Assembly: GCF_001277175.1 (NCBI RefSeq)
Contig: NZ_CP012257.1
Span: 2,170,001 to 2,234,000 of the forward strand
Length of the DNA: 64,000 nt
Reading direction: 5' to 3'
DNA from: Cronobacter universalis NCTC 9529
GTDB lineage: Bacteria; Pseudomonadota; Gammaproteobacteria; Enterobacterales; Enterobacteriaceae
Positions 35,137 through 45,301 of the stretch are shown one piece after another. The notes below the pieces were generated by a model. The model was not told the origin of the DNA, did no database searches, and saw nothing but the letters and a program-made list of their open reading frames with translations. The stretch's first letter is position 1. Each line of letters begins with the position of its first letter. Made by a program: the position numbers and the translations under genes.

Positions 35137-36063
35137 TCAGAAAATAGAACGGCCAATTTCGCGGGCGAGAATTTCCAGCGCCGCGATACCGGCGAGAGAG
35201 TTACCGGCGTGATCGAGCGCCGGGCTCCAGACCGCGATAGACATCTCGTGCGGCACCACGGCGATAATTCCCCCGCCGACGCCCGATTTCCCCGGCATCC
35301 CCACGCGCCAGGCGAATTCGCCGGAGCTTTCATACATTCCGCTGGTGGCCATCAGCGCGTTAACCTGGCGGGCCTGCAACGGGCTTATCACCGGGGTATC
35401 GAGGTGCGGCGCCCTTCCCTGATTCGCCAGAAACAGAAAGGCGCGCGCCAGCTCCGCGCAGCTCATCTTCAGCGCGCAGTAGTGAAAATAGTTTTGCAGC
35501 ACCGTGATGACATCGTTATGGAAATTGCCGAAGGATTTCATCAGATACGCGATGGCGGCGTTGCGGGCGGAGTGCTCAAACTCAGATCGCGCCACGGCGG
35601 CGTCGTAAATAATATCCTGCGCGCCGCACAGACCGCGCACCACTTCCAGCATCCGCTGTTTCGGGGCGCTTAAGCGGCTTTGCAGCATATCGCAGACCAC
35701 CAGCGCGCCCGCGTTGATAAACGGGTTACGCGGTTTGCCCTGCTCCAGCTCCAGCTGCACCAGCGAGTTAAAGGGCTGCCCGGAGGGATCTTTCCCTACC
35801 CGCTCCCAGATCTCATGATCGTCATAGCGGCCCATCGCCAGCACCAGGCTCAGGACTTTAGAGATCGACTGAATGGAGAAGCGCTCATCGGCGTCGCCTG
35901 CGGCAAAACATTCGCCGCCGACCGTACAGACGGCGATGCCAAGCCGGTCGGCGGGTACATCCGCCAGCGCCGGAATATAGTCCGCCACCTTGCCCTGTGC
36001 GGCGAGCGGGCGCACCTGTTCGAGAATTGAAGCCAGTAATTCGTTATTAAGCGTGTGGGTCAC
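35137..36063 (-). CDS. glsB: Glutaminase GlsB
   Basis: A 308-residue glutaminase with a beta-lactamase-like serine fold, converting glutamine to glutamate and ammonia. The catalytic motif S-x-x-K is in [12 protein letters not shown], and [16 protein letters not shown] and [13 protein letters not shown] are family blocks. It heads a pair with yneG. In E. coli the next gene upstream is sad; here a chemoreceptor gene (36115-37704) is inserted between them. Confidence 0.95.
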   Translation of the reverse strand: MTHTLNNELLASILEQVRPLAAQGKVADYIPALADVPADRLGIAVCTVGGECFAAGDADERFSIQSISKVLSLVLAMGRYDDHEIWERVGKDPSGQPFNSLVQLELEQGKPRNPFINAGALVVCDMLQSRLSAPKQRMLEVVRGLCGAQDIIYDAAVARSEFEHSARNAAIAYLMKSFGNFHNDVITVLQNYFHYCALKMSCAELARAFLFLANQGRAPHLDTPVISPLQARQVNALMATSGMYESSGEFAWRVGMPGKSGVGGGIIAVVPHEMSIAVWSPALDHAGNSLAGIAALEILAREIGRSIF

Positions 36064-36114
36064 CAGAGACTCCCGGCGCGAAGGACGATCGTTCGGGCCG
36101 GGAGTATAGCAACC

Positions 36115-37704
36115 TCAGGCGGGAAGACGAAAGCGGGAGACGGCCTCCGTGAGCCTGCGCGATTCATCACGCAGGCGCAGCGACGCCTGCGTGGTGTGCT
36201 GCACCAGCGTTCCGGTTTCACCCGCCACCTGGTTGAGCGCGCCGATGCGCTGCGTTACCTGGTGAATGCTGTCGCCCTGGTTGACCGTCGCCACGGCGAT
36301 TTCGCCCAGCAACCCCGTCAGATGACTCACCAGCGCCATCACCCGGCCCAGATTCTCTTCAAGCTTCGACACCGCCTCCGAACCTTTCTCTATCCCCTGT
36401 AACGAGTGATGGATCAGTTCCTGAATGGTCTGCGTCGAATGGCTGCTCTTACGCGCCAGCAGCCCGACCTCTTTCGCCACCACGGCGAAACCGCGGCCGT
36501 GGTTTCCGGCGTGCGCGGCTTCGATGGCCGCGTTGAGCGCGAGAATATTGGTCTGGAACGCGACGCTGTCGATCATCGCCACGATCCCGCGCATCTCGGA
36601 AGAGCGCGAGACGATATCCTGCATCGAGTGGTTCACCGTCTGCATCATTTCGTCACCGCCGGCGGCCACACCACGGGCTTCATCGGCGCGGGCGTTCGCC
36701 ACGCGGGCGTATTCGCTGTTCTCTTCCACATGCGCTTCCAGCGTTTCGATATGTTCAGTGACTTTTCGCAACTCTTCCGCCTGCAGTGCCGAGTGGCTGA
36801 AAAGCTGCTCATTACCCGCCGCCAGCTCGCCGATATTGGCGACAATCGCGGACGTCGCCTCACGCACATCATTCACCAGCTGTTGCAGCCCGCCCTGCAT
36901 CTGCCCGATGCTCTGGCTCAGCTCCGCCATTTCACGGTTTACCAGCTTGCCCTCAGGCAGCGGCGCACAGAGATCGCCTGCCGCCAGCCTGTTGATATGC
37001 GCGATAAGCCGCGTGAGCGGGCGGATCACCCAGACGGCCATACTGCGCCATACCAGCAGCGCGATAATCAGCAGCACGCCGAGCGCCATGATAAACAGCC
37101 GCTGCGCCTGCTCAAGCCCGCCCAGCAACTCGCGGCTGTCGTTGTCCGCTCGCTGCGCATTCGCGCTCTGATAGCGGGCGAAGTTGTCGTTGAAATCGGC
37201 CTGGAACGCCTGCACCGGCACCGCGAAAAACGCGTCAATGCTGTTGGTGCTGACCAGTCCGTCCGCCTGCTCTTTCAGCGCGCCATAGAAATTCTGGTAA
37301 CTTGCTTTCAGCGGATCGTCTTTCGATGGATTGAGTTTGCCGTAGCGCTCAAACGCGGTATGGGAGCGTTTCAGCGCGGCCTGCGCCTCATCCATCAGGC
37401 TGTTCCAGCTTCCCACCGAGCCGGTTTCTTTATCCTGCATAAAGTAGATGCCTGCACGGTTCAGCAAGTCGCTTGCCATCAGGAGCGTGACGCGGGAGTC
37501 ATCCATCGCCGCCTGCTGCTGGCGTTGCGCCTCGCGGTGCTGGACCTGCTGCTGCGTGTCGCCAAGCAGCGACGAGAGCATGAGCGTTGAGAGAATTTGC
37601 AGTGCGGAGAAGAGCGTAATAACACACAGAATGCCGGCCATCAGCCCGAAGCGAGTGCGCGGCACGACGCGCCGGATGGCGCGGGAAATTTTAGTTAGGT
37701 TCAT
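36115..37704 (-). CDS. Methyl-accepting chemotaxis protein
   Basis: A 529-residue receptor: a first membrane helix (FGLMAGILCVITLFSALQIL), a four-helix periplasmic sensor of the Tar type (about 50-190), a second helix (RLFIMALGVLLIIALLVW), HAMP, and a cytoplasmic signalling domain with the hairpin tip FQTNILALNAAIEAAHAGNH. The C-terminus (SRFRLPA) lacks the CheR/CheB pentapeptide, so it depends on other receptors for adaptation. It interrupts the glsB-sad order known from E. coli. Ligand unknown. Repeats follow upstream of it at 37811-37905. Confidence 0.93.
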   Translation of the reverse strand: MNLTKISRAIRRVVPRTRFGLMAGILCVITLFSALQILSTLMLSSLLGDTQQQVQHREAQRQQQAAMDDSRVTLLMASDLLNRAGIYFMQDKETGSVGSWNSLMDEAQAALKRSHTAFERYGKLNPSKDDPLKASYQNFYGALKEQADGLVSTNSIDAFFAVPVQAFQADFNDNFARYQSANAQRADNDSRELLGGLEQAQRLFIMALGVLLIIALLVWRSMAVWVIRPLTRLIAHINRLAAGDLCAPLPEGKLVNREMAELSQSIGQMQGGLQQLVNDVREATSAIVANIGELAAGNEQLFSHSALQAEELRKVTEHIETLEAHVEENSEYARVANARADEARGVAAGGDEMMQTVNHSMQDIVSRSSEMRGIVAMIDSVAFQTNILALNAAIEAAHAGNHGRGFAVVAKEVGLLARKSSHSTQTIQELIHHSLQGIEKGSEAVSKLEENLGRVMALVSHLTGLLGEIAVATVNQGDSIHQVTQRIGALNQVAGETGTLVQHTTQASLRLRDESRRLTEAVSRFRLPA

Positions 37705-37810
37705 GTTTTTCTTCGTTAAACAGCGAAAACCTCCGCGAGTCTACAAAGCAAAAATGACAGAACCATGTCACGCATATGACAAAGGGCCGCATGAGCGGCC
37801 CTTACTCCCA

Positions 37811-37905
37811 GGGCGGGTAGGCGAAGCGCACCCGCTGGTCAAACTGAACCACGGTCACCGTTGGGCGGGTAAGCTCGTAGGGCGGGTAAGCGAAGCGCAC
37901 CCGCC
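37811..37905 (+). repeat. Direct copies of the GGGCGGGTAAGC repeat
   Basis: Two near-full copies in the same orientation (37811-37835 and 37877-37905) and a partial one (37863-37875). The full copy reads GTAGGGCGGGTAAGCGAAGC then GCACCCGCC. They fill the gap between the sad and chemoreceptor genes. Confidence 0.85.
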
Positions 37906-37964
37906 AGCCAGACCAAACAACTGTGCGCGGCCCGGCGGGATAACGCTTTGATTCGCCGTATCGC

Positions 37965-39353
37965 TTAGCGGCGGTTTTTCCAGACGGTCTGAATGTTGCA
38001 GAACTCATGCAGACCGAAGTGGGACAGCTCGCGGCCAAAGCCGCTCTTCTTCACGCCGCCGAACGCCACGCGGGCGTCGCTCGCGCAGTAGCCGTTAATA
38101 AAGACGCCGCCGCACTCCAGACGCGCCGCGAAATCCTCCGCGCGGGCGTCATCGGCGGTCCAGACGGTCGCGCACAGCCCAAATTCGCTCTCGTTCGCCA
38201 GCTCCAGCGCCTGTTCGGCGTCGCGCGCCACGCTGATGGCAGCGACCGGTCCGAACAGCTCCTGACGAAACGCGGTCATCTCGCGCGTCACGTTGCCAAG
38301 CACCGTCGGCGCGTAGAAATTCGCCGCCCCGGCTACTTTCTCGCCGCCCAGCAGCAGCGTCGCGCCTTCGCTGAGCGTCGCCGTCACCTGCGCATGCAGC
38401 TCGTCGCGCAGATCAAAACGCGCCATCGGGCCCAGGAAGGTGTTTTCATCGGTCGGCGCGCCCATTTTCAGCTGCTGCGCGGCGGCCACGAATTTTTCGG
38501 TAAAGGCATCGGCGATGCTGGCTTCCACGATAAAACGCTTGGAGGCGGCGCATACCTGTCCGGTGTTCTGGTAGCGGCCCGCCACCGCCGCTTTAACGGC
38601 TTCGTCGAGATCGGCGTCCGCCAGCACGATGAACGGATCGGAACCGCCCAGCTCCAGCACGCATTTTTTCAGCGCCGCGCCCGCCTGCGCGCCGATTGCG
38701 GCACCCGCACGCACGCTGCCGGTCACGGTAACGGCGGCGATACGCGGATCGTTAATCGCCTGGCTCACCCCGTCGTTGGTCGCATTAATGACTTCGAACA
38801 CGCCGGCCGGCACGCCCGCGTCTTCAAAAATCTCATTAATCAGCAGCGCGCAGCCCATCACGTTCGGCGCGTGCTTGAGTAGATAAGTGTTGCCCGCCAG
38901 CAGGATCGGCACCGCGCCGCGCATCACCTGCCACAGGGGGAAGTTCCACGGCATTACGGCGAGGATCGGACCGAGCGGGCGGTATTCAATCACCGCCTGC
39001 TGGTTTTCCACCAGCGTCGGCGCGGTCGCGAGCATCGCCGGGCCGTGTTCGGCATACCAGTCGCAGAGCGCGGCGGATTTCGCCACTTCGCCACGCGCCT
39101 GGAGGATCGGTTTGCCCATTTCAGCGGTGATCATCTGCGCCAGCTCTTCACTGCGCGCGCGCAGCGCATTGCCGATGTCACGCAGCGTCTGCGCGCGCTC
39201 ATCAAGGCGGCTGGCGCGCCAGCGGCGAAAGCCTTCGCTGACGTGGGTAACGGCGAGCTCAACCTGTTCGGCGCTCGCCAGCGGGTACGCCGCCAGGGTT
39301 TCGCCGGTGGCCGGGTTTACGGAAATCGCGTGGGTGGCAGGGGAAATGCTCAT
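37965..39353 (-). CDS. sad: Succinate-semialdehyde dehydrogenase Sad (YneI)
   Basis: A 462-residue aldehyde dehydrogenase that oxidises succinate semialdehyde with NAD(P). The catalytic cysteine is in YQNTGQVCAASKR and the general-base glutamate in KKCVLELGGSDPF. ATG 39353 (MSISPATHA) follows AGAGAGG; an in-frame TTG lies one codon before it. It is divergent from ptrR, as in E. coli, where PtrR represses sad. The role there is putrescine and 4-aminobutyrate use. Confidence 0.95.
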   Translation of the reverse strand: MSISPATHAISVNPATGETLAAYPLASAEQVELAVTHVSEGFRRWRASRLDERAQTLRDIGNALRARSEELAQMITAEMGKPILQARGEVAKSAALCDWYAEHGPAMLATAPTLVENQQAVIEYRPLGPILAVMPWNFPLWQVMRGAVPILLAGNTYLLKHAPNVMGCALLINEIFEDAGVPAGVFEVINATNDGVSQAINDPRIAAVTVTGSVRAGAAIGAQAGAALKKCVLELGGSDPFIVLADADLDEAVKAAVAGRYQNTGQVCAASKRFIVEASIADAFTEKFVAAAQQLKMGAPTDENTFLGPMARFDLRDELHAQVTATLSEGATLLLGGEKVAGAANFYAPTVLGNVTREMTAFRQELFGPVAAISVARDAEQALELANESEFGLCATVWTADDARAEDFAARLECGGVFINGYCASDARVAFGGVKKSGFGRELSHFGLHEFCNIQTVWKNRR

Positions 39354-39494
39354 CAATGGCCTCTCTCTTATGTGTTGTTATCCGTGACGCTTTTTTATAC
39401 AAAACACGTCAAACCTATTGTCATAGCCTGGCCTGCTCTGGTATTTCTGAAAAGTGAATAATATTGACGATTCCATTCACCCGGAGAGAATGCG

Positions 39495-40367
39495 ATGGAT
39501 TTAACCCAGCTTGAGATGTTTAACGCCGTGGCCGAAACCGGCAGCATCACGGCCGCCGCCCAGCGCGTTCACCGGGTGCCGTCTAACCTCACCACCCGTA
39601 TCCGCCAGCTTGAGGAAGATTTAGGCGTGGATCTGTTTATCCGCGAGAACCAGCGCCTGAAGCTCGCGCCCGCCGGGCACAGTTTTCTCGCCTACAGCAA
39701 ACGTATTCTGGCGCTGGTGCAGGAGGCGCGCGAGGTCGTCTCCGGCGACGAGCCGCAGGGGATTTTCTCGCTCGGGTCGCTTGAGAGCACCGCGGCGGTG
39801 CGTATCCCCGCCGTGCTCGCCGCCTTTAACCAGCGCTACCCGAAAATTCAGTTCGATCTGGCGACCGGCCCGTCCGGCACCATGATTGACGGCGTGCTGG
39901 CGGGCGAACTGAGCGCGGCGTTTGTCGACGGCCCGGTCCTGCATCCGAATCTCGAAGGCATGCCGGTCTATCAGGAAGAGATGATGCTGGTGGCGCACGC
40001 GAATCATCCGCCCGTGACGCGCGCGCGGGAGATTAACGGCGCGAGCATTTACGCCTTTCGCGCCAACTGCTCGTACCGGCGGCATTTCGAGAGCTGGTTT
40101 AAAGAAGATCAGGCGATGCCGGGCAAGATCCACGAAATGGAGTCTTACCATGGCATGCTGGCGTGCGTGGTGGCCGGGGCCGGTGTGGCGATGATCCCTC
40201 GCAGTATGCTGGAGAGCATGCCGGGCAGCCATCAGGTGCAGGCGTGGCCGCTGGCCGATAAATGGCGCTATATCGATACCTGGCTTATCTGGCGGCGCGG
40301 CGCGAAAACCCGCCAGCTCGACGCCTTTACAGCGCTGCTGCCGTCTCCGACACCCGCTTTCGCATAA
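39495..40367 (+). CDS. ptrR: LysR-type regulator PtrR (YneJ)
   Basis: A 290-residue LysR protein. The winged helix is [20 protein letters not shown] with [15 protein letters not shown]. It is divergent from sad with 141 bases between, the arrangement of E. coli yneJ-yneI, where the protein represses sad in putrescine metabolism. The 3' end overlaps the convergent GNAT gene by 41 bases. Confidence 0.9.
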   Translation: MDLTQLEMFNAVAETGSITAAAQRVHRVPSNLTTRIRQLEEDLGVDLFIRENQRLKLAPAGHSFLAYSKRILALVQEAREVVSGDEPQGIFSLGSLESTAAVRIPAVLAAFNQRYPKIQFDLATGPSGTMIDGVLAGELSAAFVDGPVLHPNLEGMPVYQEEMMLVAHANHPPVTRAREINGASIYAFRANCSYRRHFESWFKEDQAMPGKIHEMESYHGMLACVVAGAGVAMIPRSMLESMPGSHQVQAWPLADKWRYIDTWLIWRRGAKTRQLDAFTALLPSPTPAFA

Positions 40368-40800
40368 ACACGCTCAGCGGATCGGGCTGGTACGGCGCAA
40401 ACGGTGCGGTGTGCGTATAGCCGCAGCGCTCATAGAGTTTCACCGCCGCGTGCTGGTGAATGCCGGTTTCCAGCTGTAACGTATGGCAGCCGCGTGACAG
40501 CGCGGCGGCTTCCAGCGCCGCCATCAGTTTTTCGCCGAGCCGCTGCCCGCGGTGACGCGCATCGATATATACCCGTTTGATTTCACCAGAGCCGTCGGCG
40601 TTCAGCATCACCGCGCCGCAGCCCACCGCCTCGCCCTGATGGCGGATCACCATAAAAATCATCTCATCATCCGGCACGTCGGCGAGATCCACCAGATGGT
40701 TGCTCTCTGCGGGATACAGCGTGTTCTGGTAAGCGTCCAGCGCGGCAATCAGCGCCCGGCTTTCTGCGCTGCCTGGCGCTTCGGGGGTTATCGGGTACAT
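40327..40800 (-). CDS. GNAT-family N-acetyltransferase
   Basis: A 157-residue GNAT protein. The coenzyme A loop is [16 protein letters not shown], followed by [21 protein letters not shown], which resembles the amino-acid N-acetyltransferases. ATG 40800 follows GGAGGA; longer frames into the upstream gap lack support. It overlaps ptrR tail to tail. Substrate unknown. Confidence 0.87.
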   Translation of the reverse strand: MYPITPEAPGSAESRALIAALDAYQNTLYPAESNHLVDLADVPDDEMIFMVIRHQGEAVGCGAVMLNADGSGEIKRVYIDARHRGQRLGEKLMAALEAAALSRGCHTLQLETGIHQHAAVKLYERCGYTHTAPFAPYQPDPLSVFMRKRVSETAAAL

Positions 40801-40969
40801 AGCGGCTCCTCCGTTGTTTTTATTAGCTTTACCGTTTGCGCGCGCCGCCGACAACCCACCGGTCAGACGATTGTCTTATGTTGCGCGCTTTAATACACAA
40901 TGGGGATTTCCCGGCACCGGCTTGTGCAGGTACTCTGTGCGGCGAAATGGGTTAACAAGGAATGACGCC

Positions 40970-41914
40970 ATGAATAACAGAGCACGAAAAGTGATGATTA
41001 TCGGCGCGGGCAACGTCGGCACCGCCGCCGCCTGGGCCCTGCTGAACCAGAATATCGGCGAGGAGCTGATTCTGGTGGATCTCGATGCCGCGCGCGTCGA
41101 GGGGCACTGTCAGGATCTGCGCGACGCCGCCGCCTATATGCCGGGGATGATCAAAATCTCCACCCGCCAGGCACAGGAGTGCGCGGATGTCGATATCGCG
41201 GTGATCACCGTCTCCGGCGGCGCGCTGAAGCCCGGCCAGACGCGGCTGGACGAGCTGACCAATACCGCGCGCATTGTGGGCCAGATCGTTCCGCAGATGA
41301 TGGCGGGCGGCTTTAACGGCATTTTCCTCGTGGCGACTAACCCGTGCGATATCATCACCTGGCAGGTATGGAAACTCTCCGGCTTGCCGCGCAACCAGGT
41401 GATCGGCACCGGCGTCTGGCTCGATACCACCCGCCTGCGCCGCACGCTGGCCGAAGCGCTGGAGATCGGCCCGCAAAGCATCGACGCCTTTATCCTGGGC
41501 GAACATGGCGACACCCAGTTCCCGGTCTGGTCGCACTCTTCCGTGTATGGCTCCCCGGTGGCGCAGGTCTATGAGCGCAAAACGGGTAAGGCGCTCGACA
41601 CCGCAGCGCTCGCCGAGCGCGTGCGCAGGCTGGGCTTTGAGATTTACGCCCGCAAAGGGTGTACGGAATATGGCATCGCGGGCACTATCGCGGAGATCTG
41701 CCGCAATATCTTTACCGGCAGCCACCGGGCGCTGGCGGTGTCGTGCATTCTTGACGGCGAATATGGCGTGGACAACGTGGCGATAGGCGTACCGGCGGTT
41801 CTGGCCCAGAACGGCGTGCAGCAGATTATCGAACTGCAGCTGGAAGGCGAAGAGCAGGCGAAGTTTCAGCATTCGGTCGCGGTTATCAAAGAGAATATCG
41901 CCCGCCTGCCCTGA
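40970..41914 (+). CDS. Lactate/malate-type 2-hydroxyacid dehydrogenase
   Basis: A 314-residue NAD-dependent dehydrogenase of the L-LDH/MDH family: GAGNVGTAAAW nucleotide loop, LDTTRLRR with the substrate arginine, and catalytic histidine in LGEHGDTQFP. In the loop that decides substrate, L-LDH has glutamine at position 102 and malate dehydrogenase arginine, while this protein has leucine (GGALKPGQTR). Lactate or malate may therefore not be its main substrate; bulkier 2-oxoacids are possible. ATG 40970 follows AAGGA. It has no metabolic partner beside it. Confidence 0.85.
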   Translation: MNNRARKVMIIGAGNVGTAAAWALLNQNIGEELILVDLDAARVEGHCQDLRDAAAYMPGMIKISTRQAQECADVDIAVITVSGGALKPGQTRLDELTNTARIVGQIVPQMMAGGFNGIFLVATNPCDIITWQVWKLSGLPRNQVIGTGVWLDTTRLRRTLAEALEIGPQSIDAFILGEHGDTQFPVWSHSSVYGSPVAQVYERKTGKALDTAALAERVRRLGFEIYARKGCTEYGIAGTIAEICRNIFTGSHRALAVSCILDGEYGVDNVAIGVPAVLAQNGVQQIIELQLEGEEQAKFQHSVAVIKENIARLP

Positions 41915-41916
41915 TC

Positions 41917-41943
41917 ATAAAAATGGCGCCCGCAACGGGCGCC
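41917..41943 (-). terminator. Terminator for the PhzF-like gene
   Basis: GGCGCCC (41925-41931) and GGGCGCC (41937-41943) form a stem. Read on the minus strand it is followed by ATTTTTAT, a good T-run. It may also end the plus-strand dehydrogenase transcript. Confidence 0.8.
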
Positions 41944-41949
41944 GAATCA

Positions 41950-42747
41950 TCAGCGCAGCAATACCTGGCCGATAAGATAAGTGACCGCCTGCCCGCCAAT
42001 CAGCACGCGATCACCCTGCCATTCACAGCGTAAATCGCCGCCCCGCGCCGAAACCTGGCGCGCCATCATCGTGGTTTTGCCAAGCTTTGCGCCCCAGAAG
42101 GGGATCAGCATACTGTGCGCCGAGCCGGTCACCGGATCTTCCGCCACGCTCTCTCCGGGGCAGAAAAAGCGACTGACGAAATCATACGGGCCGCCGGGCG
42201 TGCCGGGCGCGGTTACGCAGACCTGTTTGCCGAGCGGCAGCAGCGCATGAATATCCGGGGTCAGCGCCTCCACCTGCGCCTGGGTCGGAAGCTCCACAAG
42301 ATAGTCGCGATAAGCCGTCACCGACACCGCGCCGTCAATCCCCAGCGCGCTCAGCAGCAGCGCGGGCGCCTCCACCGGCTGCGCCTGCCACGCCGGGAAG
42401 TTCAGCGTCAGCCAGTCCCCGCGGCGCGTAACGGACACCTCACCGACAAAGCGCGTCGAGAAACGGATTTCGCTGTGCGGGTAATCGAGGTGCTCGAAAA
42501 TGACATGCGCGGCGGCAATCGTGGCGTGGCCGCAGAGGTTGATTTCATAGCGCGTGGTAAACCAGCGCAGTTCGAAACCGTCGTCGGTGCGCACGAAAAA
42601 GGCGGTTTCCGACTGGTTATGCTGCTGCGCCATCGCGAGCAGCGTCTCATCCGGCAGCCATTCGCTTAACGGACAAACCGCCGCCGCGTTGCCGCTGAAG
42701 GTTTTATCGGCGAACGCATCCACCATATAAAAATCAACTGATTGCAT
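41950..42747 (-). CDS. PhzF-family isomerase-like protein
   Basis: A 265-residue protein of the PhzF/YddE fold. It opens with FYMVDAFADKTFSGNAAAV and carries NQSETAFF, with the conserved glutamate of the family, and EDPVTGSAHSML near the end. PhzF isomerises an intermediate of phenazine synthesis, but most enterobacterial members have no phenazine genes and an unknown role, as here. ATG 42747 is preceded by GTGGGG at proper spacing; the frame upstream is not supported. Confidence 0.88.
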   Translation of the reverse strand: MQSVDFYMVDAFADKTFSGNAAAVCPLSEWLPDETLLAMAQQHNQSETAFFVRTDDGFELRWFTTRYEINLCGHATIAAAHVIFEHLDYPHSEIRFSTRFVGEVSVTRRGDWLTLNFPAWQAQPVEAPALLLSALGIDGAVSVTAYRDYLVELPTQAQVEALTPDIHALLPLGKQVCVTAPGTPGGPYDFVSRFFCPGESVAEDPVTGSAHSMLIPFWGAKLGKTTMMARQVSARGGDLRCEWQGDRVLIGGQAVTYLIGQVLLR

Positions 42748-42958
42748 TGTCATCCCCACCCTGTTTTTTGTCGTTGCTGTTTTATACACCGTATCACGCG
42801 CCCTGAAACGCGTGACGATAATTGCGTTTCTGCCGCTTCGTTTGTTACATAACGGGTACAAAAATGAGATTTGCGTCACAAAATGGTTGTATCCCGGCAG
42901 GCGAAAGTTTTAAGATCGCTTGCTTCTTATTCACTTCTGACCAGCGCGAATCTTTTTT

Positions 42959-44158
42959 ATGACGATGAATACAGTCTCTCGCAAAACGGCGTGGCTGCGG
43001 GTGGTTACGCTTGCGGTCGCGGCATTTATTTTTAATACCACCGAGTTTGTGCCGGTGGGCCTGCTCTCCGATATCGCCGCGAGTTTCCATATGGAATCCG
43101 CGCAGGCGGGCATTATGCTGACCATCTACGCCTGGGTGGTGGCGCTGATGTCGCTGCCGTTTATGCTGCTGACAAGCCAGGTGGAGCGCCGCAAGCTCCT
43201 GATTGCGCTGTTTGTGGTCTTCGTCGCGAGCCATATGCTGTCGTTTATGGCCTGGAGCTTCGAGGTGCTGGTCATCAGCCGTATCGGGATTGCCTTCGCT
43301 CATGCGATTTTCTGGTCGATTACCGCGTCGCTGGCTATTCGCCTGGCGCCGCCGGGCAAACGCGCCCAGGCGCTGAGCCTGATTGCGACCGGCACCGCGC
43401 TGGCGTCGGTACTCGGCCTGCCCATCGGGCGCATCGTCGGACAATATTTCGGCTGGCGCACCACCTTTTTCGCCATCGGCATCGGCGCGCTGATTACGCT
43501 CGCCTGCCTCGTGAAACTGCTGCCGAAAATCCCGAGCGAACACTCCGGCTCTCTCGCGAGCCTGCCGGCGCTGTTCCGCCGCCCGGCGTTGCTGTGCATC
43601 TACGTGCTGACCGCGGTTGTGGTGACCGCGCACTTCACCGCCTACAGCTATATTGAGCCGTTCGTGCAGAACGTCGCGGGCCTGAGCGAAAACTTCGCCA
43701 CCTTCCTGCTGCTGGTGCTCGGCACCGCGGGGATTATCGGCAGCGTGATTTTCGGCAAGCTCGGCAACCTGCACGCGTCCGGGCTTATCAGCAGCGCTAT
43801 CGGCGTGCTAGTGATTTGTCTGCTGTTGCTGCTGCCGGCCTCGCACAGCGCCGTTAACCTGACGGTCCTCTGCGCCTTCTGGGGCATCGCGATTATGCTG
43901 ATTGGCCTCGGGATGCAGGTGAAAGTGCTGGCGCTGGCGCCGGACGCCACCGATGTCGCGATGTCGCTCTTCTCCGGCATCTTTAACATCGGCATCGGCG
44001 CGGGCGCGCTGGTGGGCAATCAGGTGAGCCTTCAGCTCTCGATGTCGTCCATCGGGTATATGGGCGCCATCCCGGCGCTGGCCGCGTTTGTCTGGGCGAT
44101 TGTGATTTTCCGCCGCTGGCCGGTTCAGCTTCCTGAGGAACAACCGCACCACGGTTAA
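42959..44158 (+). CDS. sotB: Sugar efflux transporter SotB
   Basis: A 399-residue MFS exporter that matches E. coli SotB (YdeA), which exports arabinose and IPTG-like sugars. The opening [20 protein letters not shown] and [15 protein letters not shown], and the near-end [20 protein letters not shown], are diagnostic. Twelve helices. In E. coli marC lies between sotB and marR; here sotB ends 189 bases before the marbox/marO region and marC is missing. Confidence 0.96.
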   Translation: MTMNTVSRKTAWLRVVTLAVAAFIFNTTEFVPVGLLSDIAASFHMESAQAGIMLTIYAWVVALMSLPFMLLTSQVERRKLLIALFVVFVASHMLSFMAWSFEVLVISRIGIAFAHAIFWSITASLAIRLAPPGKRAQALSLIATGTALASVLGLPIGRIVGQYFGWRTTFFAIGIGALITLACLVKLLPKIPSEHSGSLASLPALFRRPALLCIYVLTAVVVTAHFTAYSYIEPFVQNVAGLSENFATFLLLVLGTAGIIGSVIFGKLGNLHASGLISSAIGVLVICLLLLLPASHSAVNLTVLCAFWGIAIMLIGLGMQVKVLALAPDATDVAMSLFSGIFNIGIGAGALVGNQVSLQLSMSSIGYMGAIPALAAFVWAIVIFRRWPVQLPEEQPHHG

Positions 44159-44162
44159 CCTT

Positions 44163-44191
44163 AACGCCGCCGCTTCAGGCGGCGTTTTTTT
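44163..44191 (+). terminator. Terminator after sotB
   Basis: AACGCCGCC (44163-44171), loop GCTTCA, GGCGGCGTT (44178-44186), then a T-run to 44191. Confidence 0.93.
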
Positions 44192-44306
44192 ATCTTTTTT
44201 CTCTGTTTTCCCCGCTTCGCGTTACGTCATCGCGCCCTTAAAAGGCGGCGGCTATCGCACTGATAGCTTCTGTCTTTCCTTTGATTCTGAAGGTTTTTTA
44301 ACGTTT

Positions 44307-44401
44307 TTTAGCAGATCGTGTGATCGAAAAAATCATTCGGTTGACTTATGTTTGCCTGGGCAATAATATCTCGCGTGACTAATCTACTTGCCTGGGCAAC
44401 T
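44307..44401 (+). promoter_or_regulatory. marbox and marO operator/promoter of marRAB
   Basis: Order: a marbox-like site TTTAGCAGATCGTGTGATCG (44307-44326), which resembles the MarA/Rob/SoxS site of E. coli; a -35 TTGACT (44341-44346); and two MarR half-palindromes, TTGCCTGGGCAA, at 44352-44363 and 44388-44399. The two 12-mers are identical and 36 bases apart. MarR binding there would block the promoter and the start of translation, and MarA binding upstream would activate. Confidence 0.93.
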
Positions 44402-44839
44402 ATGTTGGAAAATAACAGCGATCTGTTTAACGAGATTATTCCTTTAGGACGGCTGATTCATCTGGTGAATCAGAAAAAGGATCGCCTGCTCAATGAGTAC
44501 CTCGCCCCGCTCGATATCACCGCGGCGCAGTTTAAGGTGCTCTGTTCCATTCGCTGTCCTGGCCGCATCACGCCGGGGGAGCTGAAAAAAGTGCTCTCAG
44601 TAGATTTAGGCGCTCTGACGCGCATGCTGGATCGTCTGGTATGCAAGGGATGGGTGGCGCGTCTGCCTAACCCGAACGATAAACGGGGCGTACTGGTTGA
44701 GCTCACGGAAGAAGGCGCGGCGCTGTGCGAACAGTGCCACCAGCTGGTAGGACAAAACCTGCATCAAGAATTAACAAAAAACCTGACGGCAGACGAAGTG
44801 GCGACCCTCGAATACCTGCTTAAAAGGGTGCTGCCGTAA
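44402..44839 (+). CDS. marR: Multiple-antibiotic-resistance repressor MarR
   Basis: A 145-residue winged-helix repressor of marRAB. The body matches E. coli closely (NEIIPLGRLIHLVNQKKDRL; KKVLSVDLGALTRMLDRLVC; LPNPNDKRGVLVEL). E. coli marR starts with GTG; here ATG 44402 lies three bases before the matching position and directly after marO site II. A longer frame from 44348 would run through the operator and is rejected. Phenolic compounds such as salicylate relieve repression. Confidence 0.97.
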   Translation: MLENNSDLFNEIIPLGRLIHLVNQKKDRLLNEYLAPLDITAAQFKVLCSIRCPGRITPGELKKVLSVDLGALTRMLDRLVCKGWVARLPNPNDKRGVLVELTEEGAALCEQCHQLVGQNLHQELTKNLTADEVATLEYLLKRVLP

Positions 44840-44857
44840 CAGCAAAGAGGTAAGACG

Positions 44858-45232
44858 ATGTCCAGACGCAACAATGATGCCATTACTATTCATAGCATTT
44901 TGGACTGGATTGAAGATAACCTGGAATCCCCCCTTTCCCTTGAGAAAGTGTCGGCGCGTTCGGGTTACTCGAAATGGCACCTGCAACGTATGTTCAAAAA
45001 AGAGACCGGTCACTCGCTGGGCCAGTATATCCGCAACCGGAAACTGACTGAGATTGCCCTCAAACTCAAAGAGAGCGACGAACCGATTCTTTATCTGGCC
45101 GAGCGCTATGGGTTTGAATCCCAGCAGACGCTGACCCGCACGTTTAAGAACTATTTCTCCGTGCCGCCGCATAAATATCGGGTGACGCGGATGCCGGGCG
45201 AAGGCAAATACCTCCACCCGCTGAATCACTGA
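44858..45232 (+). CDS. marA: AraC-family activator MarA
   Basis: A 124-residue protein with two helix-turn-helix modules ([37 protein letters not shown]). It matches MarA almost residue for residue, ending LHPLNH, three residues shorter than the E. coli protein. MarA turns on acrAB, tolC, micF and other stress genes by binding marboxes. It is 18 bases after marR in the operon. Confidence 0.98.
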   Translation: MSRRNNDAITIHSILDWIEDNLESPLSLEKVSARSGYSKWHLQRMFKKETGHSLGQYIRNRKLTEIALKLKESDEPILYLAERYGFESQQTLTRTFKNYFSVPPHKYRVTRMPGEGKYLHPLNH

Positions 45233-45301
45233 GCAGCACAAAACGCCGACGGCGGCACTCCGCCGTTACACTTCTCCGTTAAGGAGATAACCGAGGATAT
45301 T

